Assembly: GCA_934256595.1 (NCBI GenBank)
Contig: CAKQOW010000031.1
Span: 1 to 26,721, forward strand
DNA length: 26,721 bases
Origin: an uncultured Clostridia bacterium
GTDB taxonomy: Bacteria > Bacillota > Clostridia > Peptostreptococcales > Anaerovoracaceae
Direction: 5' to 3'
Position numbers and translations under genes: made by a program. Shown here piece by piece: positions 1 to 7,819 of this stretch (position 1 is the stretch's first letter; the number at the start of each line of letters is the position of its first letter). Below the pieces are notes generated by a model that ran no database searches, was not told where the DNA came from, and was given only the letters and a program-made list of their open reading frames with translations.

Positions 1-2624
1 TTTCTTGTCATCCAGCTGAAACAGTTTGGATTAATGAAGGAATCCTCATATTTAGTGCTGCCTGCTATGTCGTCATTCTTGTGGTATGTAACAAATACAG
101 GGCAGGTATTGTACTTGATCCTGTAGCCGTACATTGTGGATTCTTCGTTTTTATCCCAGTTAAGTATCCTGCATACGTCTTTTCTTGAATATTTGTCATA
201 CAGCATAAACCCGCCGCGAAATCTGCTGCTGTCAAAGTCTGCTATCATTTTTTTAGCGCAGTATGAGATCATATCAGAAAGGTATGTATTAAGCGGTTCG
301 CTGTTTAGCCTGTCAAAATGTCCTCTGTCCATGACAATACTGCTGCCTTCGATTGAAATGTTTTGTTTCATGTTGTAGGCCGATATATCGCCATCTTTCA
401 TAAACTGCCCGTTAAGATTATTAACAGCGGAGGTGGTTGTATCCATATCCGGTTCATATCCGAATCTGTCATGCACAAGTGATTTGAACTCATTAATATC
501 AGCCTGCTGTTTTGCTTTAAGCAGCACCAGCATTGCCGCTTCTTCAAATCTTTTGCAGTTAAGAATTTCTGATGAATAGAAGGCTAAAAGCTTTCTGTCA
601 TCGTCCTCCATATCCGGGTGGTTTTCGCTGTCTATGCTTTTTACAAAATCATAGTATGAGCTCTTGTTTTTGTACTCTACAAATGCAAAAGGCTCTCTGC
701 CGCCCTGCTCTATGAAGTCGGTCATCATCGGAGCTCTGCCAAGACGGTATTTCATCAGCTCATATTCTTTTTTGAGCTCTGCTTTGGTTGAAAGATTGGT
801 TTCCTCTATGGATTTATATATGCGTTCTTTTGTAATCCGATCAAAGTTTATGGTTGAGCAGCCCGGTATTGTACTGCTGCCTGTATTTATGAGCTTGCGG
901 ATAGTATCCTTGTTGTATGAGCGCTCTCCGTATAGGGCAATCGGCACCAGATAATTGTTGCTGTAGTTTCCTATGAAGTCTATTACGGTCAGGTATTCTT
1001 TGCCCGGATATTTCCTCAGTCCCCTTCCAAGCTGCTGCACAAATATTATTGCAGACTGGGTAGGTCTAAGCATTATAAGCTGGTTTACAGACGGGATATC
1101 AACGCCTTCGTTGAAAATATCAACTGTAAATATGTAGTCAAGATGCTCGTCACCGTTACTTTCAAGCATCCTTATTGCTTTTTCTCTCTGCTCCTCGCTG
1201 TCAGCTCCGCTTAAAGATACTGTCCTGAATCCTCTGGAGTTAAATGCTTCTGACAGTTCTTTTGCTTCTTTGTTTCTGCTGCAGAATACAAGACCTTTTA
1301 CTCTGCTGTCGGAGCTGCTGTAGTACCTTGCATTATCTATTATATGAGATACTCTCTGCTCGCACACCAGCTTGTTAAAGTCGCTGTTGTCATCAAGTAT
1401 TTCGCCGTCTACCGATATTTCTGTAACTCCAAAATAGTGAAACGGCACAAGCATATTCTCCTCAAGAGCCCTGTGCAGTCTGATTTCATACGCTATATTG
1501 TAATCAAACAGACTGAATATATCAAAGCCGTCTGTTCTCTCAGGAGTAGCAGTCATTCCAAGCATAAATTCAGGTCTGAAATGTTCTATTATCTTTGTAT
1601 ACGTTGCAGCGCCTGCTCTATGCACTTCGTCTATGATTATGTAGTCAAAGTGGTCAGAAGCAAACTGCTTCAGGTTATCGTCCTTTGACATCGTCTGTAC
1701 CATTGCAAAGGTATAGTCATAATCAAAGCGTTTATTGCTTCCCGAAAGTACTCCCGCATTTATGTTATAACCCAGCACACGCTTAAAGCTTTCCATTGCT
1801 GCTCTTGCTATGTTTTCTCTGTGCACAAGAAACAGTACTTTTTTGGCTTCGAATTTCCTGACGTCAAATGCAGATAAGTAAGTTTTACCGGTACCTGTCG
1901 CAGATATAAGAAGGGCTTTTTTCTTGCCTTCTTTTCTCAGGGCTTCAAGCTGCCTTAAAGCCTCGTATTGCATTTTGTTCGGATTTATCGTCTTGAGTGA
2001 AACTACAGGAGTCTGTTTTTCTATTGTTTTAACCTGTGTATATATTTTTTCGTATTCTTCAATCCATGCTTCTGTAACCTCTGTTGCATTTTCGAAGGTA
2101 CGTTCAAATTCCTTAAAAATATTCTGCATTACAGAGCCGTTTTCGAGAGAAGATAGCTTCAGGTTCCACTCTTTGTTCTCTGCCAATGCTTTTTGAGTAA
2201 GATTGCTTGAGCCTATAATAAAGGAGTAGCTGTCCTTGTGCCTGAAAATATATCCTTTGGCATGAAAATCTTCATCAGTTACTATTTTTAGCTGTATATT
2301 TTTAAAGTCCAAAAGACGTTTAAGCGCTCCGGGCTGGGTAAAATTCTGATACTGTGAGGTTATGATTTTACCCCTGACGCCCCTTTCTTCCAGCTCTTTT
2401 AGGGTATTAATCAGCGATACAACACCACTTCCCGTAATGAAGGCTACCGAAAAATAGAACTCGTCACAATTTCGTAGTTCACTCTCTATACTTGTAAGGA
2501 CTTTCATTCCTCTTTTGTAATCGTTTACGAGAAGCTTCGGGTTGTATTTCTCTATAGATTTCATATTGCAGTCTATGAAACCGTTTTTCAGGCTTGCTGC
2601 AAGATTAGTGCTGATATCCATCAT
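1..2624 (-). CDS. PLD-DEAD/DEAH helicase of the DUF3427 type (3' end outside window)
   Basis: Superfamily 2 helicase with an N-terminal phospholipase-D-like nuclease domain; about 874 codons are visible and the C-terminus runs off the left edge. In order: a PLD domain with H121-x-K123 and a following GSSN motif, Walker A (K247 in GTGKT), DEVH box (D332), helicase motif VI (QQLGRGLR, near residue 530) and the start of a DUF3427 region, which ends at the edge around FSWMTR. The start is the first of two tandem ATGs, preceded by AGGGAGA. It overlaps the stop of the upstream NUDIX gene in an ATGA, so the two are probably translationally coupled. Family knowledge: such proteins occur in defence islands and are often linked or fused to NUDIX hydrolases, but the substrate is unknown. 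No frameshift or internal stop was seen. The family call is secure; a role in defence is inference. Confidence 0.93.
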   Translation of the reverse strand, partial: MMDISTNLAASLKNGFIDCNMKSIEKYNPKLLVNDYKRGMKVLTSIESELRNCDEFYFSVAFITGSGVVSLINTLKELEERGVRGKIITSQYQNFTQPGALKRLLDFKNIQLKIVTDEDFHAKGYIFRHKDSYSFIIGSSNLTQKALAENKEWNLKLSSLENGSVMQNIFKEFERTFENATEVTEAWIEEYEKIYTQVKTIEKQTPVVSLKTINPNKMQYEALRQLEALRKEGKKKALLISATGTGKTYLSAFDVRKFEAKKVLFLVHRENIARAAMESFKRVLGYNINAGVLSGSNKRFDYDYTFAMVQTMSKDDNLKQFASDHFDYIIIDEVHRAGAATYTKIIEHFRPEFMLGMTATPERTDGFDIFSLFDYNIAYEIRLHRALEENMLVPFHYFGVTEISVDGEILDDNSDFNKLVCEQRVSHIIDNARYYSSSDSRVKGLVFCSRNKEAKELSEAFNSRGFRTVSLSGADSEEQREKAIRMLESNGDEHLDYIFTVDIFNEGVDIPSVNQLIMLRPTQSAIIFVQQLGRGLRKYPGKEYLTVIDFIGNYSNNYLVPIALYGERSYNKDTIRKLINTGSSTIPGCSTINFDRITKERIYKSIEETNLSTKAELKKEYELMKYRLGRAPMMTDFIEQGGREPFAFVEYKNKSSYYDFVKSIDSENHPDMEDDDRKLLAFYSSEILNCKRFEEAAMLVLLKAKQQADINEFKSLVHDRFGYEPDMDTTTSAVNNLNGQFMKDGDISAYNMKQNISIEGSSIVMDRGHFDRLNSEPLNTYLSDMISYCAKKMIADFDSSRFRGGFMLYDKYSRKDVCRILNWDKNEESTMYGYRIKYNTCPVFVTYHKNDDIAGSTKYEDSFINPNCFSWMTR

Positions 2625-3028
2625 ATTTCTCCCTGATTGATTAATGCCTCTACAACAGGTTTGTCTGCTGCCGCCCAGTCGAGCTCATCAAGCTCATCAA
2701 GGCACTTCCACACAGCGTTTATATGCTCCTTTAATACGATGTGCCTGTTCTCCATATTGCAGATAAAGCAGTGCATTTTTATTGCAAAATCCGGATAGGT
2801 ATGCTCTACGGTATAAAAGTGCTTCATAGCTTCTGCCGGAATATCTACTTCCATTTCCTCTATAAGCTCTCTGTGCAGAGCCTCGGCAGGTGTTTCTCCC
2901 TGCTCTATTTTACCGCCCGGAAATTCATATTTATATGATACATATTCATGTTTGCCTTTATTTCTCTGAGCGCATAATATCTCGCCATCGTTCACAAGTA
3001 TAGCGCCTGATACTTCTATTATCTTCAT
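2621..3028 (-). CDS. NUDIX hydrolase, MutT/8-oxo-dGTP diphosphatase-like
   Basis: Small NUDIX hydrolase of 135 residues. The NUDIX box is clear: G-x5-E-x7-RELIEE-x-E-V around GGKIEQGETPAEALHRE. The usual G near the end of the box is E here, a tolerated variant. The family removes pyrophosphate from nucleoside triphosphates such as 8-oxo-dGTP. The frame stays open 27 codons further up to 3109, but I chose the ATG at 3028: AGAGG lies about 8 nt upstream and the protein then begins MKIIEVSGAI, the normal beta-strand start of MutT proteins. It is first in a two-gene operon and its TGA overlaps the helicase ATG. The pairing suggests nucleotide-pool cleaning or a defence partnership; exact substrate unknown. 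Confidence 0.9.
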   Translation of the reverse strand: MKIIEVSGAILVNDGEILCAQRNKGKHEYVSYKYEFPGGKIEQGETPAEALHRELIEEMEVDIPAEAMKHFYTVEHTYPDFAIKMHCFICNMENRHIVLKEHINAVWKCLDELDELDWAAADKPVVEALINQGEI

Positions 3029-3063
3029 TTTTACTGCCTCTGTTAATTGCTTTTTATGGTTAC

Positions 3064-3093
3064 ATTCTACCACGCTCAAGTGCCTTTGTGTAA
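3064..3093 (-). promoter_or_regulatory. Possible promoter for the NUDIX-helicase operon
   Basis: TTACAC (3088-3093) and TAGAAT (3064-3069) are separated by 18 bp. The -10 is good and the -35 is weak. The predicted start of transcription lies about 30 nt ahead of the chosen ATG at 3028. Confidence 0.35.
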
Positions 3094-3202
3094 AAAAATT
3101 AACAGTCAAACTATACCTTAATTTAGATATTTACACTCAAAGCATCAGTTCCGTCTCTATCGGAACAATACAAAAGAATAATACCAACACTTTATGACAT
3201 TG

Positions 3203-3254
3203 TTCCGGAAATTTATTGACAAACTTCCGAAGTATATATACACTGTTCTTAAAG
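3203..3254 (+). promoter_or_regulatory. Promoter of the HTH-AAA-ATPase gene, copy A of a repeated promoter block
   Basis: TTGACA (3216-3221), 17 bp, TACACT (3239-3244) form a strong sigma-A promoter 34 nt before the ATG at 3278. The promoter is packed with TTCCG-type symmetry: GTTCCG/CGGAAC at 3148-3166, TTCCGGAA at 3203-3210 and CTTCCGAAG at 3224-3232. These are plausible operators for the HTH domain encoded just downstream (inference). The same 52 bp recurs at 5265-5316 with 39 of 52 positions identical. Confidence 0.8.
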
Positions 3255-3277
3255 AATCAAACGAAAGGTGATATATT

Positions 3278-5128
3278 ATGGCTGATACAATGACTGTAAA
3301 AGAAGCTGCAAAGCTCTGGGATATAACAGAGCGAAGAGTTTCTTCTCTCTGTAAAGACGGAAAAATCAAAGGTGCCGAAAAGCATGGACGGCGCTGGCTT
3401 ATTCCTGCCGATGCTTCAAAGCCCTCTGACAATCGTATAAAGTCCGGCGCATATAAAAAGGATCTGCGCCCTGCGGGGCTCCCGCTGCCTGTCGGTATTT
3501 CAGATTACCGTCTGGCTTCATCAGAATATTACTATATCGATAAAACCATGATGATTAAGGACTTTATCGACGAACGGCCAATGGTATCTCTGTTTACAAG
3601 ACCGCGCCGTTTCGGAAAAACTCTGAACATGGATATGCTTCGTACCTTCTTTGAAAAAAGCGATGAGGATACTTCTGTATATTTTAAAGATAAAAAAATC
3701 TGGTCCTGCGGCAGAAAATATCAGAACTATCAGGGCAAATACCCGGTTATCTTTATTACCTTTAAAGATGTTAAATTCGATACTTGGGGAGAGACTTTCG
3801 ATGCCATCAGAGATATTTTTGCCAGAGAAACTCATCGCCATATAGAGCTTCAGACAAGTGACAGCTGCGATGTTTATGACAGAAAAATATTCAGCAGGCT
3901 GCTGTCAGGCGAATGCAGCGAAGTTGAGCTCTCCGGCGCTCTTCTTGATCTTTCACGTATGCTTCACAAACACCATGGAACTGCGCCTGTCATAATAATT
4001 GATGAATACGACATACCGATTCAGCAGGGTTATATAAAAAACTACTATGATAAGGTTATTTTATTTATGCGCAATCTGTTTTCCGGCGGACTTAAGGACA
4101 ACAGGCATCTGTCCTACGGTTTCCTGACAGGAATAACTAACACAACTAGGGAAAATATATTCGGTGACCTTACAATCAATTCAGTTCTGGACAGCAAATA
4201 CAGCTCCTATTTCGGTTTTACTTCTGAAGAAATAAAGGAAATGGCTGAGTATTACGGAGTTTCCGATAAATATGACGAGCTTTGCGAGTGGTATGACGGA
4301 TACAGATTCGGAAGGACTGAAATATTTAATCCCTGGTCTGTTATTAACTATTTTAACAGCGGATGCGAGCCCAGAGCCTTCTGGCTTTCAACCGGAAGCA
4401 ATGATATAATAGGGGAGATCATTTCCGGGGCTGACAAAGAAATCTATGAAAAACTGACATCTCTTGTTAACGGAGAGACTTTTACGACCTACATTGATAC
4501 AGGTGTTATATATCCTCAGATTAAAAATAACCCATCGACCGTTTACAGTTTTCTGCTGGTCACAGGTTATCTGAAGGTGCTCAGAACCACACCTGCCTTT
4601 AACGGAGATTTTATGTGCGAGGTGGCTTTGCCCAATAAAGAGATTTCCCTCGTCTACCATAAAGAAATTCTGCAGCAGCTTGACAGTATTATTCCTGCCC
4701 CTGCGGCAATTTCCGTTCAGGAAGCAGTTTTTTCAAGAGATAATTTAAAGCTTCAGAAGCTGATACAGAACCTGCTCATGCAGTCTGCAAGTTCTTTTGA
4801 TACTGCCGGTGAAAACTTCTATCATGGATTTATGCTTGGTCTGTGCGCTTTACTCGGTGGATTTTTTGTCTCATCAAACAGAGAATCAGGTAACGGCAGG
4901 TTTGACATTCAGCTGAAGCCTGTGCAAAAAAATCTGCCTGGTATTCTCATTGAACTTAAAGCTGCAAAAAACTGTACTGAAGAACAGCTCAAGAAACTTT
5001 CAGAGACAGCCCTGCAGCAGATTACAGACAAAAAATATGATACCGAGATGACAGCTGCCGGAATAGAAAATATCTATAAATACGGTGTTGCCTTCTGTGG
5101 TAAAAATGTCGCAGTTACTGTTTCATAA
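3278..5128 (+). CDS. HTH - AAA-ATPase-like - PD-(D/E)XK nuclease fusion protein
   Basis: A 616-residue protein with three parts. Residues 1-50 form an excisionase/MerR-type winged helix (TVKEAAKLWDITERRVSSLC, then the GRRWLIP wing). Residues 65-400 match the AAA-ATPase_like family (Pfam AAA-ATPase_like, often annotated with DUF1703), with a Walker-A-like RPRRFGKT (K114) and a Walker B IIIDEYD (D242, E243). The C-terminus carries a PD-(D/E)XK nuclease signature, GRFDIQL (D543) and IELK (E559, K561). RBS AAAGGTG lies 8 nt upstream. Family members occur in many copies in gut Firmicutes and Bacteroidetes, with no settled function. The N-terminal HTH is an addition to the common two-domain form and suggests DNA targeting or self-regulation. 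It is the only plus-strand gene in the window and is convergent with abiE. No disabling change is visible. Confidence 0.93.
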   Translation: MADTMTVKEAAKLWDITERRVSSLCKDGKIKGAEKHGRRWLIPADASKPSDNRIKSGAYKKDLRPAGLPLPVGISDYRLASSEYYYIDKTMMIKDFIDERPMVSLFTRPRRFGKTLNMDMLRTFFEKSDEDTSVYFKDKKIWSCGRKYQNYQGKYPVIFITFKDVKFDTWGETFDAIRDIFARETHRHIELQTSDSCDVYDRKIFSRLLSGECSEVELSGALLDLSRMLHKHHGTAPVIIIDEYDIPIQQGYIKNYYDKVILFMRNLFSGGLKDNRHLSYGFLTGITNTTRENIFGDLTINSVLDSKYSSYFGFTSEEIKEMAEYYGVSDKYDELCEWYDGYRFGRTEIFNPWSVINYFNSGCEPRAFWLSTGSNDIIGEIISGADKEIYEKLTSLVNGETFTTYIDTGVIYPQIKNNPSTVYSFLLVTGYLKVLRTTPAFNGDFMCEVALPNKEISLVYHKEILQQLDSIIPAPAAISVQEAVFSRDNLKLQKLIQNLLMQSASSFDTAGENFYHGFMLGLCALLGGFFVSSNRESGNGRFDIQLKPVQKNLPGILIELKAAKNCTEEQLKKLSETALQQITDKKYDTEMTAAGIENIYKYGVAFCGKNVAVTVS

Positions 5129-5144
5129 GAACTCTCTATACAGC

Positions 5145-5173
5145 TGAACATCTGTAATTTTTACAGATGTTCA
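5145..5173 (+). terminator. Hairpin terminator after the AAA-ATPase gene
   Basis: A perfect 13-bp stem (TGAACATCTGTAA / TTACAGATGTTCA) with a TTT loop starts 16 nt after the stop codon. The T-rich tail begins a few bases later rather than at once, so it is not fully canonical. Confidence 0.7.
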
Positions 5174-5264
5174 GGCTTTCATTTCTGGTGTTTCTTTTCT
5201 GTTTTGTGTTTTTCGGCACTTTTGTTTTGGTTTTTTCGGATTTTACAGCACCAGATAAATATTA

Positions 5265-5316
5265 TTCCGGAAATTTGCTGACAGGCTTTCCAGATATATG
5301 TACACAGCTTTTAAGG
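5265..5316 (+). repeat. Copy B of the promoter block (decayed, no gene behind it)
   Basis: Aligns without gaps to 3203-3254: 39 of 52 bases identical. The first 12 (TTCCGGAAATTT) are exact, and the promoter elements survive as CTGACA-N17-TACACA. It points into the 3' end of abiEii on the other strand, so it drives no recognisable gene. It may be a relic of a second gene of this family, or a repeat flanking the AAA-ATPase unit. Confidence 0.7.
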
Positions 5317-5319
5317 TTA

Positions 5320-6165
5320 TTAAATCATCTGAAGCATTTTTGCCAGCTCCTCCGTTCCGGCAAAAACTTCTTTCCACTCCAGTTGTCCAACATAATAGCT
5401 GCTTTTACGATAATTTTCCCATTGTCTTTTCAAAACTTCACTATCTTTTACAGCATTAAGTATTCCTGACGCCTGGGCAATCAGTTTCAAAGTATTTCTC
5501 TTTCTGCAGGTTGCTTCAAAAGCTGCTCTTAGAATTTCGCTCCTGATAGTATCTTTTTTTTCATTTAGCAAAACATAAATATCGTAATAATCACGCATTC
5601 TTGTATTGGCATCAGCTCGGGATAAAATTGTTTCCATCTTCTCGCCGAGAACAGTCTCCAGATTATAGGAAAGAATACTGATCGAGCGTTCCTCAAACAT
5701 CAGAGGATAAGAATACTCAATTGCTGCAGGGGTAATAACATCTCCAGTTGAAATATCAATCTTTATTGGCTGCTTCATTCGCCCAAGATACCCATCCAGC
5801 ATAAAACGTAATCCTGCATATTCATGGTCAGCCATAATTTCTCTTACGCTTGCAATCCGGAAAGACACTCCGTCCTCCAGTGGAATTTCTATAATTGCCC
5901 GTATCGCTTTTACTGCTGCTTCAATCGTCAAAGGAATAGCTTTCACAGTTGTATCGATATCCATTGTAGCCCTCGTATCCAGTCCAACATAAGAAGCCAC
6001 AAACATGCCGCCCTTTAAAATAAAGTGATTACGGTATTCTGATACGGCACATCTTTCCAGGAAGCGCTCCATCATATAGTTACGAATCAGAATCTGAGCT
6101 TTCGTGCTGTCTCCACCAGACATATTTCTGATTTTTGCTTTCAGTTGCATTGCTGTCTGAATCAT
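5320..6165 (-). CDS. abiEii: AbiEii-type nucleotidyltransferase toxin
   Basis: A 281-residue protein of the AbiEii/type IV toxin family, a DNA polymerase beta-like nucleotidyltransferase. Visible motifs are KGGM (K51-G52-G53), the metal-binding pair in RATMDIDTT (D69, D71), and the later GEKMETI and RMRDYYD segments, all in the family's usual order and spacing. Its ATG overlaps the antitoxin's TGA (ATGA at 6162-6165), and a strong GGAGGTG sits in the end of the antitoxin gene, so translation is coupled. Known members act as growth-arresting nucleotidyltransferases neutralised by AbiEi and can abort phage infection. Length is normal and the catalytic residues are present, so it looks active. 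It is convergent with the AAA-ATPase gene. Confidence 0.92.
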   Translation of the reverse strand: MIQTAMQLKAKIRNMSGGDSTKAQILIRNYMMERFLERCAVSEYRNHFILKGGMFVASYVGLDTRATMDIDTTVKAIPLTIEAAVKAIRAIIEIPLEDGVSFRIASVREIMADHEYAGLRFMLDGYLGRMKQPIKIDISTGDVITPAAIEYSYPLMFEERSISILSYNLETVLGEKMETILSRADANTRMRDYYDIYVLLNEKKDTIRSEILRAAFEATCRKRNTLKLIAQASGILNAVKDSEVLKRQWENYRKSSYYVGQLEWKEVFAGTEELAKMLQMI

Positions 6166-6755
6166 AAAAGCACCTCCGTATATTCCCTGATTTTACGCTC
6201 AATTCCCATCAGTTTTGCATATGTCATCAACCGATAAATGTTTTTCATGCTTCCTGACATATATTCCTTCAAAGCAGTCTGAAACACCTGGATATCCAAT
6301 TCTTCCTTTCTCTTAACCATATCGCAGATTGTCCGATCAATATCATAAACGAACACATCATTACCAAAAATTGTTTTCACTGCTGTTACTCCCTGCTCAA
6401 ACAATTCCTGTTTAACAAAATACGGCTTAATACCTCGTTTAATAAGGTGAGTCGCATTATATCCCTGCTTTACAGAAACATGTATCTTTGACGGTTCATA
6501 CTCCATAAGGCCATGAAGATACAGTGCCGTTTCGTTTGAAAAAACAACTCCCTTATTCTTTAGCTGCAGAATATAAAACGGATCCGGCCAGATTTCCGGA
6601 AGAATATAGATTCCTGCCTGTACCTGTTCCATTTTCTGTTCTTTCACATATTTCAAAAGATATGTCCGCGAAATTCCCGCCTTCTGCACCACTGAAGTCA
6701 GCAGGTATCCATCATACTGTTCTGTTATTGAATCCATAATTTCATACTTTGTCAT
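6162..6755 (-). CDS. abiEi: AbiEi-type antitoxin / autorepressor
   Basis: A 197-residue partner of the nucleotidyltransferase toxin. The N-terminus (about 1-60) is the winged-helix AbiEi antitoxin domain, visible as the helix-turn-helix around TSVVQKAGISRTYLLKYV followed by the wing QVQAGIYILPE. The rest is the C-terminal antitoxin domain, with the characteristic FSNETALYLHGL and VYDIDRTICDMVKRK segments. RBS AAGGGG lies 10 nt before the ATG. Family knowledge: AbiEi binds inverted repeats in its own promoter and represses the operon. A perfect inverted repeat here spans from the -10 into the spacer (see 6783-6818), which fits this. Both genes are intact. Confidence 0.92.
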   Translation of the reverse strand: MTKYEIMDSITEQYDGYLLTSVVQKAGISRTYLLKYVKEQKMEQVQAGIYILPEIWPDPFYILQLKNKGVVFSNETALYLHGLMEYEPSKIHVSVKQGYNATHLIKRGIKPYFVKQELFEQGVTAVKTIFGNDVFVYDIDRTICDMVKRKEELDIQVFQTALKEYMSGSMKNIYRLMTYAKLMGIERKIREYTEVLL

Positions 6756-6782
6756 TGTCTCATCCCCTTTTGTTTACTTTTT

Positions 6783-6818
6783 CGCTTTAATTTTATGGTT
6801 TTAAAGCGTATTTGTCAA
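6783..6818 (-). promoter_or_regulatory. abiE promoter with internal palindromic operator
   Basis: TTGACA (6813-6818), 17 bp, TAAAAT (6790-6795). Inside it lies a perfect 8-bp inverted repeat, CGCTTTAA (6783-6790) and TTAAAGCG (6801-6808), with a 10-bp spacer that covers the -10. AbiEi bound here would block the polymerase. Confidence 0.85.
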
Positions 6819-6941
6819 CTATTAATCCCTTTCCGTCTGTTTAATTTTCATAAAACACCAAACCTAATATGTTTTCATTCGAGCTCATTTATGTTTTTGA
6901 TAATTTTTTCCTGCATTTTTTTCGGCATTTTAGAATAACAA

Positions 6942-6970
6942 TTGACAACCTTAATCATAAACTCTATAAT
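6942..6970 (+). promoter_or_regulatory. Orphan strong promoter facing a relic
   Basis: Consensus TTGACA-N17-TATAAT on the plus strand. An ATG 11 nt beyond the -10 opens only 25 codons, and transcription then runs antisense to the LPD relic. It probably belonged to a gene that has been lost; an antisense role is possible but unsupported. Confidence 0.6.
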
Positions 6971-7004
6971 ATTAGAAGAAATGGGTTTCAAAGCGGGTAA
7001 GGAT

Positions 7005-7547
7005 TTATTCCTGACAGCACTTGCCTGTTTCTTTTTTTATTTCCGTTACATCGTATAAATATTTTTTCCCATTTAATGCATGCCTAATAAGCAAACTTGC
7101 ATTAAAAACATTAAATCTCTCAATTTCACCATATTCGTCATACACAGGCAATGCAAATCTGGTATCATACCTATACCACCCATACCTTGCATCTCTAGAA
7201 TGTTTCCTCTTATGATTTTCTTCAAACCTGGGATTTGCAGCAATTTCTATTATTTCCGGAAGTCCTTGGGCAGCATTAGCTTTTGCTTTAGCAACAGTTC
7301 CTTTTAATTGTTTTGTATAAACCGAACCTGCATACTCAGAGGGCAAATCATTACCTATATAAATCTCTTCATCAGCTTCTGCAATATTGTAAATTTCTCC
7401 GATAAAATCAATCAGATACTTTTCCACATCGTCCCGGTTTATTGCCCTCTTGCCCCTAAATCTAATATCCTGTATTACTACTGTTTTCCTACCGTCAAGA
7501 TCTTCTATTACGTTTACTTTTCTTTCCCTTGCTATCTCCTTATATAA
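7005..7547 (-). pseudogene. Relic of a large polyvalent (LPD-type) mobile-element protein
   Basis: An open stretch of 180 codons bounded by TAG (7548-7550) and the stop at 7005. It has no good ATG; only a GTG at 7427 would give 140 residues, and that cuts off conserved sequence. Reading back from there in frame gives TVVIQDIRFRGKRAIN, then DDVEKYL, IYIGNDLPSEYAGS, AKAKANAAQ and KYGWYRYDTRF-like text (here RYGWYRYDTRF), ending YLYDVTEIKKETG. From memory this series belongs to the LPD family of domains found in large plasmid, ICE and phage proteins of Firmicutes, and as smaller stand-alone proteins. The missing start and the TAG just before the homology argue for a broken fragment. Function unknown. 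Confidence 0.7.
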
Positions 7548-7819
7548 CTAAGAAATTCACAAATAGTATACTGCATTTATCTGCGCATCGCAATACTTAT
7601 ATCATTAATATATTTGTTTTGGTATACATGCGAATGACAGAAAAGGGCTTCAATCCCGGATACAGGCACCCGTAAATTTCCACCCAAGCCCTATATATCA
7701 GACATTGCTTAACAACTCATAGTCTATAATAGATTTCGTAACGCAACTGCATACACGATTATCAGCAGCGGCACCCCTTTTATATACATTATTCAGATGC
7801 TTTAAAATTAGTCTTTGAC
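7548..7819. other. Gene-free stretch with one long-range hairpin
   Basis: No ORF is recognisable here. AGGGCTT (7644-7650) and AAGCCCT (7686-7692) are perfect 7-bp inverted arms about 35 nt apart. On the minus strand the second arm is followed by TTTT, so this could be a weak terminator with a large loop or a leftover end of a mobile element. Confidence 0.4.

Noticed and set aside
7005..7427. 140-aa ORF with GTG start as an intact gene
   Set aside because: Conserved family sequence continues 40 codons upstream until a TAG, and no usable start was found there.
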